NCBI GenBank assembly: GCA_001464425.1
Contig: LNEK01000020.1
Location: forward strand, 512,140 to 576,139
Length of the DNA stretch: 64,000 nt
DNA from: Alphaproteobacteria bacterium Ga0077535
Lineage (GTDB): Bacteria; Pseudomonadota; Alphaproteobacteria; Caulobacterales; Aquidulcibacteraceae
Reading direction: 5' to 3'
Under the pieces are notes generated by a model. That model had not been told where the DNA came from. It was given only the letters and a program-made list of their open reading frames with translations, and did not search any database. Positions 10,197 to 19,800 of the stretch are shown piece by piece (the stretch's first letter is position 1; each line of letters opens with the position of its first letter). The position numbers and the translations under genes were made by a program.

Positions 10197-11126
10197 TCAC
10201 GCTTCGTAATCCAGCCCGAGCCTCTGATAGAGCGCGCGTTCTTCGGTCCAGCCTTCGCGCACCTTCACGTGCAGGAAGAGGTGAATGCGGCGGTCGAAAG
10301 CGGCCTCCATCTCTTTGCGCGCTTGTTCGCCGATGATCTTGATCGTTTGGCCTTTGGCGCCGATCGCGATTTTTCGTTGGCTCTCACGCGCGACGTAGAG
10401 AATTTGGTCGATCTTCGCGGAGCCGTCTTTGCGCTCTTCCCACGTTTCGGTTTCGACCGTGAGCTCGTACGGCAACTCTTCGTGCAAACGCAGGAACGCC
10501 TTTTCGCGCGTGATTTCGGCCGCGAGCACACGCGCGGGCGCGTCCATGGTTTGATCTTCCGGGAAAAGCCAGGGGCCTACCGGTGCGCGTTCAGTCAGGA
10601 CGCGCGCAATGTCATCAACCCCATCGCCCTTCTTGGCCGAGACCATGAACACGTCGGTGTAGAGCCCTTCTTCAACCAGCTTGGTGGTGATCTCGAGCAG
10701 CGCCGGGCGCGCAACCGCATCGACTTTGTTCAGGACCAGGATCGACGGCAGATCCATCTGTTTGAGTTTCGCTGAGATCGAAGCCGCGTCTTCGATCGAG
10801 CGCACGTCAGCGCCATGCTTATCGGTGCCAGCATGCGCAGCTGCATCAACGACGTGCAGGATCGCGTCAGCGCCTTCCAGCGCACTCCAGGCGGCGGCGA
10901 CCATTGCGCGCTCCAGCCGCTTTTTCGGCGCGAACACGCCCGGCGTATCGATGAGGATGAGCTGTGTGCGGTCGCGCATGGCGATGCCGCGAACCAGCGC
11001 ACGCGTGGTCTGCACCTTCTGCGTCACCGCCGCCACCTTGGCGCCGACGAGCGTGTTCACTAGCGTCGATTTACCCGCGTTCGGTGCGCCAAGAACGGCG
11101 ACGACCGCGCAATGTTGCTCAGTCAT
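10197..11126 (-). CDS. era: GTPase Era, ribosome assembly factor
   Basis: The 309-residue protein has the TrmE-Era-type GTPase domain: G1 GAPNAGKST (about residues 13-21), the switch region TRALVRGIA, G3 DTPGVF, G4 NKVD and SAKKGDGVDDI. The C-terminal KH domain (about 210-290) contains the RNA-binding loop IGAKGQTIKIIG. Era binds the 3' end of 16S rRNA and helps 30S maturation. Its start overlaps the end of rnc by eight bases, so the two are coupled, which suits enzymes that act on the same precursor rRNA. Confidence 0.96.
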   Translation of the reverse strand: MTEQHCAVVAVLGAPNAGKSTLVNTLVGAKVAAVTQKVQTTRALVRGIAMRDRTQLILIDTPGVFAPKKRLERAMVAAAWSALEGADAILHVVDAAAHAGTDKHGADVRSIEDAASISAKLKQMDLPSILVLNKVDAVARPALLEITTKLVEEGLYTDVFMVSAKKGDGVDDIARVLTERAPVGPWLFPEDQTMDAPARVLAAEITREKAFLRLHEELPYELTVETETWEERKDGSAKIDQILYVARESQRKIAIGAKGQTIKIIGEQARKEMEAAFDRRIHLFLHVKVREGWTEERALYQRLGLDYEA

Positions 11127-11820
11127 GGACGCCTCGTGCTTTCAAGAACGCCGCCGCCGCCGCGCGCTGCGCATCGCGCTTGGAACTGCCTTCACCGCGC
11201 TCGGCGGCAAAGCCATCGATGCGCGCCTCAACAACGAAGTGGGGCGCATGCTCGGGTCCGGTTTGTTCGATCACAACATAGCTCAAACCACGTTTCTTGG
11301 CCGCCGCCCACTCTTGAAGCGCGGTTTTCGCATCGCGCGGCGCATTGGCCCCGGTTGCGAACGCCTCGCCCCAGAAGCGCAGGATGAACGCCCGCGCCGC
11401 ATCGAGGCCGGCATCCAGATAGATCGCGGCGATTACGGATTCGCAGACATCGGCGAGAATGGCTTCCTTGCCGCGGCCGCCGCTGGCATCTTCGGAAGGG
11501 GACAGGATCAGCGCCGCCCCCAAATCCGCAGCCCGTGCGGCGTGAGCGCAGGCGTGGCGGTTGACTAGCGCGTTGTAGCGCGGCGCCAGCTCGCCTTCTT
11601 CTTCGCTTTTGTGCCGTTGCAGTAATTCATCAGCCACGACGAGGCCAAGCACACGGTCGCCTAAAAACTCAAGCCGGTCGTAGGAGCGCTTCTTCTTTGC
11701 GCCGTCGAGCGCACTGCCATGGGTCATTGCTTCGCGCAGCAAGGTGCGATCGGCAAACGTGTGACCTAGCCGCTGCTCCAGCGCGGCAAGACGCTCGTCA
11801 TGCTTGCCCGGCCCGCTCAT
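11119..11820 (-). CDS. rnc: Ribonuclease III
   Basis: The 233-residue endoribonuclease cuts double-stranded RNA, chiefly rRNA precursors. The signature YDRLEFLGDRVLGLVVAD lies around residues 43-60 with the catalytic acids, and the second acid pair is in the ILADVCESVIAAIYLDAG segment. A double-stranded RNA-binding domain fills the C-terminus (DAKTALQEWAA through SSKRDAQRAAAAAFL). Length and domain order are normal. It sits 10 bases after lepB and overlaps era, in the classic lepB-rnc-era-recO order. Confidence 0.96.
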   Translation of the reverse strand: MSGPGKHDERLAALEQRLGHTFADRTLLREAMTHGSALDGAKKKRSYDRLEFLGDRVLGLVVADELLQRHKSEEEGELAPRYNALVNRHACAHAARAADLGAALILSPSEDASGGRGKEAILADVCESVIAAIYLDAGLDAARAFILRFWGEAFATGANAPRDAKTALQEWAAAKKRGLSYVVIEQTGPEHAPHFVVEARIDGFAAERGEGSSKRDAQRAAAAAFLKARGVHD

Positions 11821-11830
11821 GGGGCCGCGC

Positions 11831-12598
11831 TCACTCGACGGATTTCAGGAAGCGATCGCCGCGGAAGCCAGTGAACAATGTCCAAGGCTGGAACAGCGAT
11901 GTGGTGTTGTCGAACGACACAACGACGAACTGCGCCGGGCCGACGAGATTGTCGTACGGCACAAAACCGACGACCGAAGGCACGCGGCTGTCCGCAGAAT
12001 TATCGCGGTCGTCGCCCATCATGAAATAGTGGCCCGCTGGCACTTCGAACACGCGGGTGTTGTCGAGCTCGGTCATGCCTTTATCGCAGGTAACGTAACT
12101 CACGCCATTGGGCAGCGTTTCGCGATAGGTATGCACTTCGCCGATGACCGGACCGTTCTGGTCGGGGCATTCCTCGGTTGCGCCGAGCAACTCGCGTTCA
12201 ACGGCCTGGCCATTGATGTGCAGAACGCCATTGATCACCTGGATGCGGTCGCCCGGCAAACCGATCACGCGTTTGATGAAATCGCGGTCCGGATCGGGCA
12301 CGGGGCGAAACACGACAACGTCGCCGCGCTCAGGTTCGCTCCCGAAAAGCCGGCCATGCGGGAGCAACCCTTCCAGCGGCGCGAAGGAAAAGCGTCCGTA
12401 CCCGTAAGTCCACTTGGTGACGACGATGTAGTCACCAATCGCCAGCGTCGGCTGCATGGAGCCGGAAGGAATGCGGAACGGCTGCGCGATGGTGAAGCGC
12501 AGCACCATGGCCAGCGCCAGCGCGTAAAGGATCGTCTTCACGTTATCCCAGAAGACGCTCATCGCGGGCGAACTGTCGCCGGTCGTGGTCATGCTCAT
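11831..12598 (-). CDS. lepB: Signal peptidase I
   Basis: Inner-membrane leader peptidase of 255 residues. One N-terminal membrane helix (about residues 20-37) precedes the Ser/Lys catalytic dyad: Ser47 in PSGSMQPTL and Lys109 in DFIKRVIGLPGD. The C-terminal box GDDRDNSADSRVPS(V)VGFVP is intact. It removes Sec and Tat signal peptides on the periplasmic side; several exported proteins of this window would be its substrates. First gene of the rnc-era-recO block. A gap of about 127 bases separates it from acpS. Confidence 0.96.
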   Translation of the reverse strand: MSMTTTGDSSPAMSVFWDNVKTILYALALAMVLRFTIAQPFRIPSGSMQPTLAIGDYIVVTKWTYGYGRFSFAPLEGLLPHGRLFGSEPERGDVVVFRPVPDPDRDFIKRVIGLPGDRIQVINGVLHINGQAVERELLGATEECPDQNGPVIGEVHTYRETLPNGVSYVTCDKGMTELDNTRVFEVPAGHYFMMGDDRDNSADSRVPSVVGFVPYDNLVGPAQFVVVSFDNTTSLFQPWTLFTGFRGDRFLKSVE

Positions 12599-12724
12599 AC
12601 TTTTCTCACATAGCGCCTGTGGCGGCGGCGGCGCTCAAAGCCCCGTCGTCACCCTAGACGTTTGTCCCACTGACCCTACCGACACCGGCGCGGCCAAGCT
12701 CTTCTCCCGACCGGCGAGGTCGGC

Positions 12725-13150
12725 TCACACACCCGGCGGCGTCGGGATGGGTTCCGACTCCGCCGAAATAATGACGTAAGCGACAGCAAGCGGGAAATCG
12801 TCCGTCAATGTGACATGGACGAAAGGGGTGTAGCCCGCCGGGGTCATGGCGGCGAGCCGGGCGGCCGCGCCATTGGTCAATTTGATCGTCGGCTGCCCGC
12901 TTCGGAGGTTGGTAACCCCCATATCCCGCCAAAAAACCCCTTGTTTCAGGCCTGTACCCAAAGCCTTGGAGCACGCCTCCTTGGCCGCAAAGCGCTTGGC
13001 GAAGGTCGCCGCCCGCTCCAGCGGCTTACGCTCGGCCCTGGCCCGTTCGGCCTCGGTATAGACCCGATGGGTGAACCGATCGCCAAAACGCTCCAGCGTT
13101 TTTTCGATACGGCGGATGTCGATGATGTCTGAGCCGATGCCGAGGATCAT
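12725..13150 (-). CDS. acpS: Holo-[acyl-carrier-protein] synthase
   Basis: A 141-residue 4'-phosphopantetheinyl transferase that activates acyl carrier protein with the CoA pantetheine arm. It starts [19 protein letters not shown] with the metal-binding Asp8, and the second metal ligand is in [14 protein letters not shown] (Glu57). The body ends about residue 128; the last dozen residues ([12 protein letters not shown]) are a variable tail. Nine bases downstream of pdxJ; the pdxJ-acpS pair is conserved in most proteobacteria. Confidence 0.95.
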   Translation of the reverse strand: MILGIGSDIIDIRRIEKTLERFGDRFTHRVYTEAERARAERKPLERAATFAKRFAAKEACSKALGTGLKQGVFWRDMGVTNLRSGQPTIKLTNGAAARLAAMTPAGYTPFVHVTLTDDFPLAVAYVIISAESEPIPTPPGV

Positions 13151-13159
13151 GGGGCGGTT

Positions 13160-13918
13160 CTAGGCGCCTGCCCGCCCGCCGTCGATCCGGCGGCGCATTT
13201 CGCCCACCGCGTCCGCTAGTCCGATGAAGATCGCCTCGCCGATCAGGAAGTGGCCGATATTGAGTTCGGCGACCTCTGGAATGGCGGCGATCGGCGCTAC
13301 CGTCTCGTAATCGATGCCGTGGCCGGCATGTACTTCGAGGCCGAGGCTCGCAGCTTGGCGCGCACCGGCCTTAAGCGCTTCCAGGATCGTAGCCGCCTCA
13401 TCGGCAAGGCCATCGCGCGCAGCGTCACAGTACGCGCCCGTGTGAAGTTCAATCACTTGCGCGCCGGTGCGGCTCGCCGCTTCGATCTGCAAAGGATCGG
13501 CGCCGATGAAGAGCGAGACGCGGCTGCCGGCGTCGCGCAATTTCTGCACAAACGGCGCAATCCAGTTATGGCCGCCGGCGACATCAAGCCCGCCTTCGGT
13601 GGTGCGCTCTTCACGTCGCTCCGGCACGAGGCACACGGCCGGCGGGCGATGCTTCAGCGCGATCTCAAGCATCTCTGAGGTCACCGCCATTTCGAGATTG
13701 AGCGGCCTGCCGCGCTCGCGCAGCATCGCCGAGAGATTTTCAATGTCAGCGTCAGAGATGTGGCGGCGATCTTCGCGCAAGTGCGCGGTGATGCCGTCTG
13801 CGCCCGCTTCAAGTGCAACGATCGCGGCGCGCGCAGGATCGGGATAGGAAACGCCGCGCGCGTTACGGATGGTCGCGACGTGATCAATGTTGACGCCGAG
13901 ACGGACGCGTTCGCTCAT
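13160..13918 (-). CDS. pdxJ: Pyridoxine 5'-phosphate synthase
   Basis: Last step of DXP-dependent vitamin B6 synthesis, joining 3-amino-2-oxopropyl phosphate and deoxyxylulose 5-phosphate. The TIM-barrel protein begins [22 protein letters not shown], the family's normal N-terminus, so the ATG at 13918 is preferred over an upstream ATG that would add 51 unrelated residues. [35 protein letters not shown] and HAGHGIDY are intact; 252 residues is normal. The start overlaps the end of pyrE by four bases (ATGA). Confidence 0.95.
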   Translation of the reverse strand: MSERVRLGVNIDHVATIRNARGVSYPDPARAAIVALEAGADGITAHLREDRRHISDADIENLSAMLRERGRPLNLEMAVTSEMLEIALKHRPPAVCLVPERREERTTEGGLDVAGGHNWIAPFVQKLRDAGSRVSLFIGADPLQIEAASRTGAQVIELHTGAYCDAARDGLADEAATILEALKAGARQAASLGLEVHAGHGIDYETVAPIAAIPEVAELNIGHFLIGEAIFIGLADAVGEMRRRIDGGRAGA

Positions 13919-14499
13919 GCGGCGAGACCGCGTGAGCCGGGTTTCGTCGCTGGGATTGCCGCGAGCTCTGGCGGCAATTGGTCGGCGGGGTAAGCGGGCG
14001 CTGTCACCGCGGCGAGCGAGATGAGCTTTGCGCCGATATCGGCTTTGCCGCCGGAGCGATCGATCAGGCATGCGGCGCCCACGAGCTCACCCGGATGACC
14101 GCGGATCGCGTCGAGGCATTCGCGCGACGAGAGCCCAGTGGTGACGACATCCTCCACCATCAGCACGCGCTCGCCAGGTTGAATGGCAAAGCCTCGGCGC
14201 AACTGGAATTCGCCCTTCTCGCGCTCTACGAACATCGCCTTGGCGCCGAGATGGCGCGCCGTTTCGTATCCAGGAATGATCGCGCCGACGGCAGGCGAAA
14301 TCACAACATCGATCTTGCCGAACGCGGCCTCGGCCTTCTGCGCCAGCGCCCGGCAAAGGCGCTCCGTCCGTGCAGGGTCCATGAACACGGCGTTCTTCTG
14401 AAAGAACACCGGGGAGTGGAGGCCGGAAGAGAGGACGAAATGCCCCTCCAGCAAAGCGCCGGCGGCGCGGAATTCGTCGAGCACTTGATCGTGATTCAT
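13915..14499 (-). CDS. pyrE: Orotate phosphoribosyltransferase
   Basis: Transfers ribose-5-phosphate from PRPP to orotate in pyrimidine synthesis. The 194-residue protein carries the PRPP loop [14 protein letters not shown] and the substrate segment [13 protein letters not shown] near the N-terminus; [18 protein letters not shown] and [15 protein letters not shown] match the alphaproteobacterial form. It overlaps pdxJ (ATGA) and follows rsh by 53 bases, so it is probably cotranscribed in the rpoZ-rsh-pyrE-pdxJ-acpS run. Confidence 0.95.
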   Translation of the reverse strand: MNHDQVLDEFRAAGALLEGHFVLSSGLHSPVFFQKNAVFMDPARTERLCRALAQKAEAAFGKIDVVISPAVGAIIPGYETARHLGAKAMFVEREKGEFQLRRGFAIQPGERVLMVEDVVTTGLSSRECLDAIRGHPGELVGAACLIDRSGGKADIGAKLISLAAVTAPAYPADQLPPELAAIPATKPGSRGLAA

Positions 14500-14552
14500 G
14501 CGCGCTTCTTACTCCTCCGGAGCGACCGCGTCATCTGCCGTATCGTGCGACG

Positions 14553-16796
14553 TCAGCCCTTTACGCGATCGACTTCCTTGACCGATTTGCTGGTGCGGAT
14601 CGCGGCCAGGATATTGGTCAGGTGTTTTGCGTCGGCGACCTCGATGTCGAAAATCATGTCGAAGAAATCGCTGGTGCGTTTGGCCATACGCAGATTGAGA
14701 ATATCGCCCTGGTTCTCCGCGATGATGCGGCAAAGCTCCGCCAGCACGCCGCGCTTGTTCTCGACCGTGACGAGAATGCGCCCCGTCGCCAGCGCCTTCT
14801 TCATCGCCGTCAGCGTCCAGGCAAGATCGACCCACGTTACGCTGTCGTCTTCCTCGAGCGCCGCGAGCTGCTCGCAATCGATCGTGTGGACGACGACGCC
14901 GCGGCCCGGAATCTGAACGCCGATGATGCGGTCGCCCGGGATTGGCGAACAGCATTCGGAAAAGTGCAGCGCAACGCCAGGCGTAAGTTCGCTGCCGGTG
15001 ACATAGAGCTTGGCCTTTTCCCGCTCCATCGGACGGCGGCCCTGATCCTTGCGAACCTTTTCTTCAAGGCCAGGAAAAGCCGCCACAGCAACCGCACTTG
15101 CCTTCAGTGAGCCTTCGCCGACTGCGACGAACAATTCTTCCTCGTCTTCTTTGCCGAGATGTTCAGCGGCGTGCTGCAGCGCCGTGTCGGCCAATTCGTG
15201 GCCGTAGCGGTGCAGCGCATGGGAAACCAGATCGCGGCCGAGCCGGGCGAACTGCTCGCGCTTGGCGCTGCGTTCGAGCCGACGTTGAGCAGACTTTGCA
15301 CGGCCCGTCTTCGTCAGGTTTTCGAAACCGGGCACGGGAGCAATCTTCTCGCCGACCACGATTTCAACGACGTCCCCGTTGCGGAGCGCAGTGCGTAACG
15401 GGCGCTCGACGCCGTTAATCCGCGCGCCCGCGCAGCGATCGCCGATTGAGGAGTGGACGGCGTAAGCGAAATCGAGCGGCGTCGCGCCTTGCGGCAGCGG
15501 GATCAGCGCCCCCTTCGGCGTGAAAGCGAAGACGTGATCGGTGTACATTTCGAGCTTGGCATGCTCGAGAAATTCCTGCGCCTCGCCGCCATGCTCAGCG
15601 ATTTCAAGCAACGAGCGGGTCGCCTCGCGCGCATCAAGACCAACTGACGCCGCTAGTTCCTCATCAAAACCGTAGGATTCGTTTTTATAACGCCAGTGCG
15701 CTGCAACACCGTTCTCGGCAATCGCATCCATCTCTTCAGTACGGATTTGGATTTCAACGCGCACATTGCCGGGCCCGATCACAATCGTATGGATCGAGCG
15801 GTAGCCGTTCGGCTTTGGGTTGGAGATATAATCTTCCACCTGATCCGGCACGCAGCGCCACGTCTGGTGGATCAAACCCAGCGCTCGATAACAATCATCG
15901 GGATTGTTCACGATCACGCGAAACGCATAAACGTCCGCCAGATCGGCGAACTCCATGCTTTTGCGCTGCAGCTTGCGCCAGATTGAGTACGGCTGCTTCT
16001 CGCGTCCGAACACGCGCGCATCGATGCCCGCGAACTCAAACACTTCCATAATCGTTTGGATGATGATGGCGACGTTGGCGCCTTTCTCGATCCGCAGCTG
16101 CTCGAGCCGCGCGAAGATCGCAGCTTCCGCTTCCGGGAACGCCTCATGAAATGCGAGGCTCTCCAATTCCCTCGCCATCTTCTCGATGCCGATGCGCCGC
16201 GCCAGAGGCCCGTAGATTTCGAGCGTCTCCATCGCGATGCGCTGACGCTTTTGCTTGGTCGGGATGTGGCTGAGCGTGCGCATGTTGTGCAGGCGATCGG
16301 CCAGCTTCACGATCAGCACGCGCACATCGCGCGACATCGCGAGAATGAACTTCTGCAGGTTTTGCGCCTGCTTGTTTTCTTCCGACTGGATCTCAAGCTT
16401 CGAAAGCTTGGTGACGCCCTCGACCAGATCGGCGATCTGCCCGCCGAACATGCCTTCGATTTCTTCGCGCGTGGCTTCAGTGTCTTCGATCGTGTCGTGC
16501 AGAAGCCCGGCGACGATCGTCGCCGCATCGAGTTTGTACTCAGTGAGGATGCCTGCGACTTCGATCGGATGCGCGAAGTATGGATCGCCTGAATGGCGCT
16601 TCTGGCTGCCGTGCTTAGCCGTCGCGTACACGTAAGCGCGGTTGATCAGGCTTTCATCGAGTGAGGGATCGTACGCCCGCACGCGCTCAACCAGTTCGAA
16701 CTGGCGCAGGTAGCGCGTGCGCGGCGGCGCGTCTCCCGCGCCAGCCTGTTTGGAGCCAGCGGGGGTTTTGGCGGCGACTCCGTCACCGCCTGACAT
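14553..16796 (-). CDS. rsh: Bifunctional (p)ppGpp synthetase/hydrolase of the Rel/SpoT family
   Basis: The 747-residue alarmone enzyme has the full domain set: an HD hydrolase domain (SGDPYFAHPIEVAGILTEY, GLLHDTIEDT, around residues 60-110), a synthetase domain (YSIWRKLQRKSMEFADLADV, NGYRSIHT, EIQIRTEEMD, around 265-395), a TGS domain (YTDHVFAFTPKGALIPLP) and a C-terminal ACT/RRM domain. The HD motif is intact, so both activities are expected; alphaproteobacteria normally have a single such enzyme. It controls the stringent response and swarmer-to-stalked type transitions in relatives. Three bases downstream of rpoZ, whose product is an alarmone target in other proteobacteria. Confidence 0.96.
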   Translation of the reverse strand: MSGGDGVAAKTPAGSKQAGAGDAPPRTRYLRQFELVERVRAYDPSLDESLINRAYVYATAKHGSQKRHSGDPYFAHPIEVAGILTEYKLDAATIVAGLLHDTIEDTEATREEIEGMFGGQIADLVEGVTKLSKLEIQSEENKQAQNLQKFILAMSRDVRVLIVKLADRLHNMRTLSHIPTKQKRQRIAMETLEIYGPLARRIGIEKMARELESLAFHEAFPEAEAAIFARLEQLRIEKGANVAIIIQTIMEVFEFAGIDARVFGREKQPYSIWRKLQRKSMEFADLADVYAFRVIVNNPDDCYRALGLIHQTWRCVPDQVEDYISNPKPNGYRSIHTIVIGPGNVRVEIQIRTEEMDAIAENGVAAHWRYKNESYGFDEELAASVGLDAREATRSLLEIAEHGGEAQEFLEHAKLEMYTDHVFAFTPKGALIPLPQGATPLDFAYAVHSSIGDRCAGARINGVERPLRTALRNGDVVEIVVGEKIAPVPGFENLTKTGRAKSAQRRLERSAKREQFARLGRDLVSHALHRYGHELADTALQHAAEHLGKEDEEELFVAVGEGSLKASAVAVAAFPGLEEKVRKDQGRRPMEREKAKLYVTGSELTPGVALHFSECCSPIPGDRIIGVQIPGRGVVVHTIDCEQLAALEEDDSVTWVDLAWTLTAMKKALATGRILVTVENKRGVLAELCRIIAENQGDILNLRMAKRTSDFFDMIFDIEVADAKHLTNILAAIRTSKSVKEVDRVKG

Positions 16797-16799
16797 GGC

Positions 16800-17150
16800 T
16801 TAATACCGTTCGTCGCGCTGGGCTTCGGCTTCCTGCTGCAGCGCCCGCAGGACGTCCTCTTCGCTGGTGTCGACCGGCGCGGCGAGGGCGAGGCGATCCT
16901 GCTCGTCTTCAGCCTGGGTTGCAGGCTGCACGTCCTGATAGAGCATCACGTAGCTGTCGCGGAGCTCTTCGGGGCTGACGGCGGAATCGGCGATTTCGCG
17001 CAGCGCCACGACCGGGTCTTTATCCCGGTCCCGGTCCACAAGTGGTTCAGAACCTGAGGAAATATTGCGTGCGCGATGGGCCGAGAGCAGCACCAGCGAG
17101 AACCGGTTCGGGATCTTATCAACGCAGTCTTCGACGGTTACGCGAGCCAA
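16800..17150 (-). CDS. rpoZ: RNA polymerase omega subunit
   Basis: The 116-residue protein begins [27 protein letters not shown], the canonical omega N-terminus, and has the conserved [12 protein letters not shown] segment. The start is the TTG at 17150, preceded 8 bases upstream by AAGGAAG; a longer reading from an upstream start would add 25 residues unrelated to the family. It binds and stabilises the beta' subunit and, with beta', forms a (p)ppGpp site in proteobacteria. Followed after three bases by rsh. Confidence 0.93.
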   Translation of the reverse strand: MARVTVEDCVDKIPNRFSLVLLSAHRARNISSGSEPLVDRDRDKDPVVALREIADSAVSPEELRDSYVMLYQDVQPATQAEDEQDRLALAAPVDTSEEDVLRALQQEAEAQRDERY

Positions 17151-17260
17151 GGCGTGCTTCCTTCGGTCAAAAATGATCGGAATGGTTCGCCAACCTAGTG
17201 GGGCCGGCGGTTTTTCGCAATGCACCGCACCACCGCAGGCGCGAAAAGCGCAGGACCGCC

Positions 17261-17785
17261 CTATTCCGCCGGATCGACCAAGCTCCCTACGAGGCGGTAA
17301 GTGGAGACCACCATCAGGCCGGCCAGCAGTTCGGCGGGTGTTTGCCGAAGGATGGGGTGCAGCCAGTCAGTGCCGAGCTCCGCCAATGGCGCGAGCACGA
17401 ATGCGCGCTCGTGCATGCGGGCATGGGGGATATCGATGCCATCAAACGATCCGGCGAGATCTCCGATGGAAACGATATCCAGATCCAAAGTTCGGGGTTC
17501 CCATTTCTCCCGCCGAGTGCGTCCGAAGCGCCCCTCGATTTCCCGCAAAGCCGCGTACAGCGATTGCGGCGTGAACTCAGACGCGTCGATCTCCACAACT
17601 GCGTTGTGATAGTCCGCCTGCCCGCTGCCGGCGGGCCACGCCTCGGTGCGCCACACGCTTGATCTAGCGAGCAACACAAAGCCAGCTTCGCGCATTGCAA
17701 CAAGTGCGCGTTGTAGCAACTCGCAGCCTTCGGCGCCCCCGAATGGCATGTTGGTGCCCAAGGCAATGAAAGCGCTGGCGTGCAT
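17261..17785 (-). CDS. folK: 2-amino-4-hydroxy-6-hydroxymethyldihydropteridine pyrophosphokinase
   Basis: The 174-residue HPPK transfers pyrophosphate from ATP to 6-hydroxymethyl-dihydropterin in folate synthesis. It has the N-terminal [11 protein letters not shown] segment, the substrate strand [16 protein letters not shown], and the family signature [12 protein letters not shown], then [19 protein letters not shown]. The length is typical. folB and folP are not adjacent. It is upstream of rpoZ on the same strand with a gap of 110 bases, so rpoZ probably has its own promoter. Confidence 0.94.
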   Translation of the reverse strand: MHASAFIALGTNMPFGGAEGCELLQRALVAMREAGFVLLARSSVWRTEAWPAGSGQADYHNAVVEIDASEFTPQSLYAALREIEGRFGRTRREKWEPRTLDLDIVSIGDLAGSFDGIDIPHARMHERAFVLAPLAELGTDWLHPILRQTPAELLAGLMVVSTYRLVGSLVDPAE

Positions 17786-17847
17786 TAAGCGATATCGACT
17801 AGAGCCCAGGAAATGCAGAGTGGCGCATCATTTCCGAACGTACGCCA

Positions 17848-18492
17848 ATGAGCGCAACGCCGCCAGAAGCGCCAAAGGATTGCTCGCTTTGCCCGCGGCT
17901 CGCGGCGTATCGCGAACAGAACAAGCGCGCTGAGCCCTCTTGGTTCAACGGCGCCGCACCCTCCTTCGGTGACGCGAACGCGCGTTTGCTGATTGTGGGC
18001 CTTGCGCCAGGCCGTACTGGCGCCAACCGGACCGGACGGCCGTTCACGGGCGATTACGCTGGCGACCTCCTCTACGGCACATTGAAAAAGCTGGGCCTAG
18101 CGGAAGGGGAGTACCGCGCAGACCCTGCTGATGGTTTCACCCTGAAAGGTGCGATGATCACCAACGCTGTCCGCTGCGCACCCCCAGAAAACAAACCGAC
18201 GCCTGCCGAGATCGCCACCTGCCGGCCCTTCCTCGCTTCCCGCGTGAGCGGCTTGCCGAAGCTGCGCGCGATGCTGGCGCTTGGCTCGATCGCGCACGAA
18301 AGCGTGCTGCGCGCGCACGCAGTAAAACCCAGCGCGGCAAAGTTTGGCCATGGCGCCGAAACGCTCCTGCCAGGCGGCTGCATCATGGTGTCGAGCTATC
18401 ATTGCTCGCGCTACAACACGCAGACGCGGCGCCTCACCACGGAGATGTTCGAAACCGTTATGGCGCGCGCGAAGGCCATCGCCTTCGGCTAG
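17848..18492 (+). CDS. Family 5 (UdgB-type) iron-sulfur uracil-DNA glycosylase
   Basis: The 214-residue base-excision repair enzyme has four cysteines, Cys12, Cys15, Cys110 and Cys125, spaced as for the [4Fe-4S] cluster of family 4/5 glycosylases. Motif A is GLAPGRTGANRTGRPFTGD (51-69), the extended form typical of family 5, which lacks the usual polar catalytic residue and can act on uracil, hypoxanthine and xanthine. Motif B is SSYHCSRYNTQTRRLT (182-197). Divergent from folK; its 3' end overlaps the TPR lipoprotein gene by four bases. Confidence 0.9.
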   Translation: MSATPPEAPKDCSLCPRLAAYREQNKRAEPSWFNGAAPSFGDANARLLIVGLAPGRTGANRTGRPFTGDYAGDLLYGTLKKLGLAEGEYRADPADGFTLKGAMITNAVRCAPPENKPTPAEIATCRPFLASRVSGLPKLRAMLALGSIAHESVLRAHAVKPSAAKFGHGAETLLPGGCIMVSSYHCSRYNTQTRRLTTEMFETVMARAKAIAFG

Positions 18493-19322
18493 ATCTGAAT
18501 ATTGTAGCTCTCATAAAGTCGCGCCACCCCGGGCTCGGCCCGCTCGGCAGCCGCCATGTCCGCTTGACCCGCTTGCGTCTGCCCTAAGCGAACGCGCGCT
18601 ACGCCGCGGCCATAGCGATAGTGCGCGCTATTGGGCTCAAGCGCGAGCGCAGCCTCATAATCGGCCAAAGCCGCCGCGTGATCACCGCGCTTCAGGTAGA
18701 CTAGCCCGCGACTGTCCAAGGCCGCGGCCATGCGTGGCTCGAGACGCAAAGCTTCGTTGCAATCAGCCAGCGCAAAATCCAGTTCATCGCCTTCGACCGC
18801 GCGTATCCAGCAGCGATTGTTCCAGAGCGACGCGTCGCTAGGCCGGCGCGCGAGAGCCTCAGAGACAATATCGAGTTGGCTCGCCAGCGCCGTTGTCTCA
18901 CCACGCAGCGCCTCCGCGCGCCCCTGCAGAGCGATTGGATGATTGGGCTCAAGCGCCAGAGCCGCATCATAGTCACGCAAAGCGTGGTCGTAGGCGGCGC
19001 GCGCAAAATGCAGCCGCGCGCGCTCGACATAGGCGCCGCTCAGCATCGGATCGATGCGAAGCGCACGGCCGAAATCGGCGACTGCGCGTGCATCTTGCTC
19101 GGTGTCCGCCCGCAAAATTCCGCGCTGAAGCAGCGCCTGGGCGCGCCGCGCCGGATCGTCCGTCGCCGCTGCGATCACTGCCGAGCACGCCTCGATTCGT
19201 TGATCAGCGAGCGCGGCGCCGCCTTCGCAGAGCCGCCATTGTTGAGCGAGTTGCACCGCTGGATCGGCCGGGGCGCAGGCCGCAAGCGTCGCGATTACGA
19301 TCACTCCCGCCAGCGCGCGCAT
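18489..19322 (-). CDS. TPR-repeat lipoprotein
   Basis: The N-terminus MRALAGVIVIATLAAC is a lipoprotein signal with Cys16 as the lipidated residue. About 260 residues follow, made of tetratricopeptide repeats that are easy to see (AVADFGRALRIDPMLSGAYV, AYDHALRDYDAALALEPNHP, AAALADYEAALALEPNSAHY). Such proteins serve as periplasmic or outer-membrane scaffolds; the partner is unknown. A GTG at 19331 could add three residues. The start region overlaps the smpB stop. The family is not otherwise recognised. Confidence 0.82.
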   Translation of the reverse strand: MRALAGVIVIATLAACAPADPAVQLAQQWRLCEGGAALADQRIEACSAVIAAATDDPARRAQALLQRGILRADTEQDARAVADFGRALRIDPMLSGAYVERARLHFARAAYDHALRDYDAALALEPNHPIALQGRAEALRGETTALASQLDIVSEALARRPSDASLWNNRCWIRAVEGDELDFALADCNEALRLEPRMAAALDSRGLVYLKRGDHAAALADYEAALALEPNSAHYRYGRGVARVRLGQTQAGQADMAAAERAEPGVARLYESYNIQI

Positions 19323-19323
19323 G

Positions 19324-19797
19324 TCAGCCACGATCCCGTATCAACCGCGCCTGCTGGCGCTTCCAGTCACGATCTTTCGTCGCTTCGCGCTTGTCATGCG
19401 CTTTCTTGCCCTTCGCGAGCGCGATCTCGACTTTGGCGATACCACGATCGTTGAAATAGAGCTTGAGCGGCGCGATCGTTCGGCCCTCACGCTCCACGGC
19501 GATGATGAGCTTCTTCAACTCGCGGCTACGCACCAAGAGTTTCCGGCGCCGCCGCGGCTCATGATTGAACTGCCCGGCCGGCGGGTATTCAGGGATTGTC
19601 GCGTTGATCAACCAGAGTTCGCCGCCCTCCGTGCCAGCGTAGCTTTCCGCGATGTTCGCCCGCCCAGAGCGTAAGGACTTCACCTCGGTGCCCACCAACT
19701 GGACGCCAGCCTCCAGTGAATCTTCGATCGCATAATCGAACCGCGCACGGCGGTTCTCGGCGATGAGTTTGCGGTTAGGATCTGCCTTCTTCGCCAT
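19324..19797 (-). CDS. smpB: SsrA-binding protein SmpB
   Basis: The 157-residue tmRNA partner for ribosome rescue has the expected sequence: [33 protein letters not shown] at the start, [20 protein letters not shown] in the OB-fold, then [15 protein letters not shown] and the basic tail [27 protein letters not shown] that enters the ribosomal decoding centre. No tmRNA gene is visible in the window. Three bases downstream of dapA, so the two are probably cotranscribed. Confidence 0.96.
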   Translation of the reverse strand: MAKKADPNRKLIAENRRARFDYAIEDSLEAGVQLVGTEVKSLRSGRANIAESYAGTEGGELWLINATIPEYPPAGQFNHEPRRRRKLLVRSRELKKLIIAVEREGRTIAPLKLYFNDRGIAKVEIALAKGKKAHDKREATKDRDWKRQQARLIRDRG

Positions 19798-19800
19798 AAC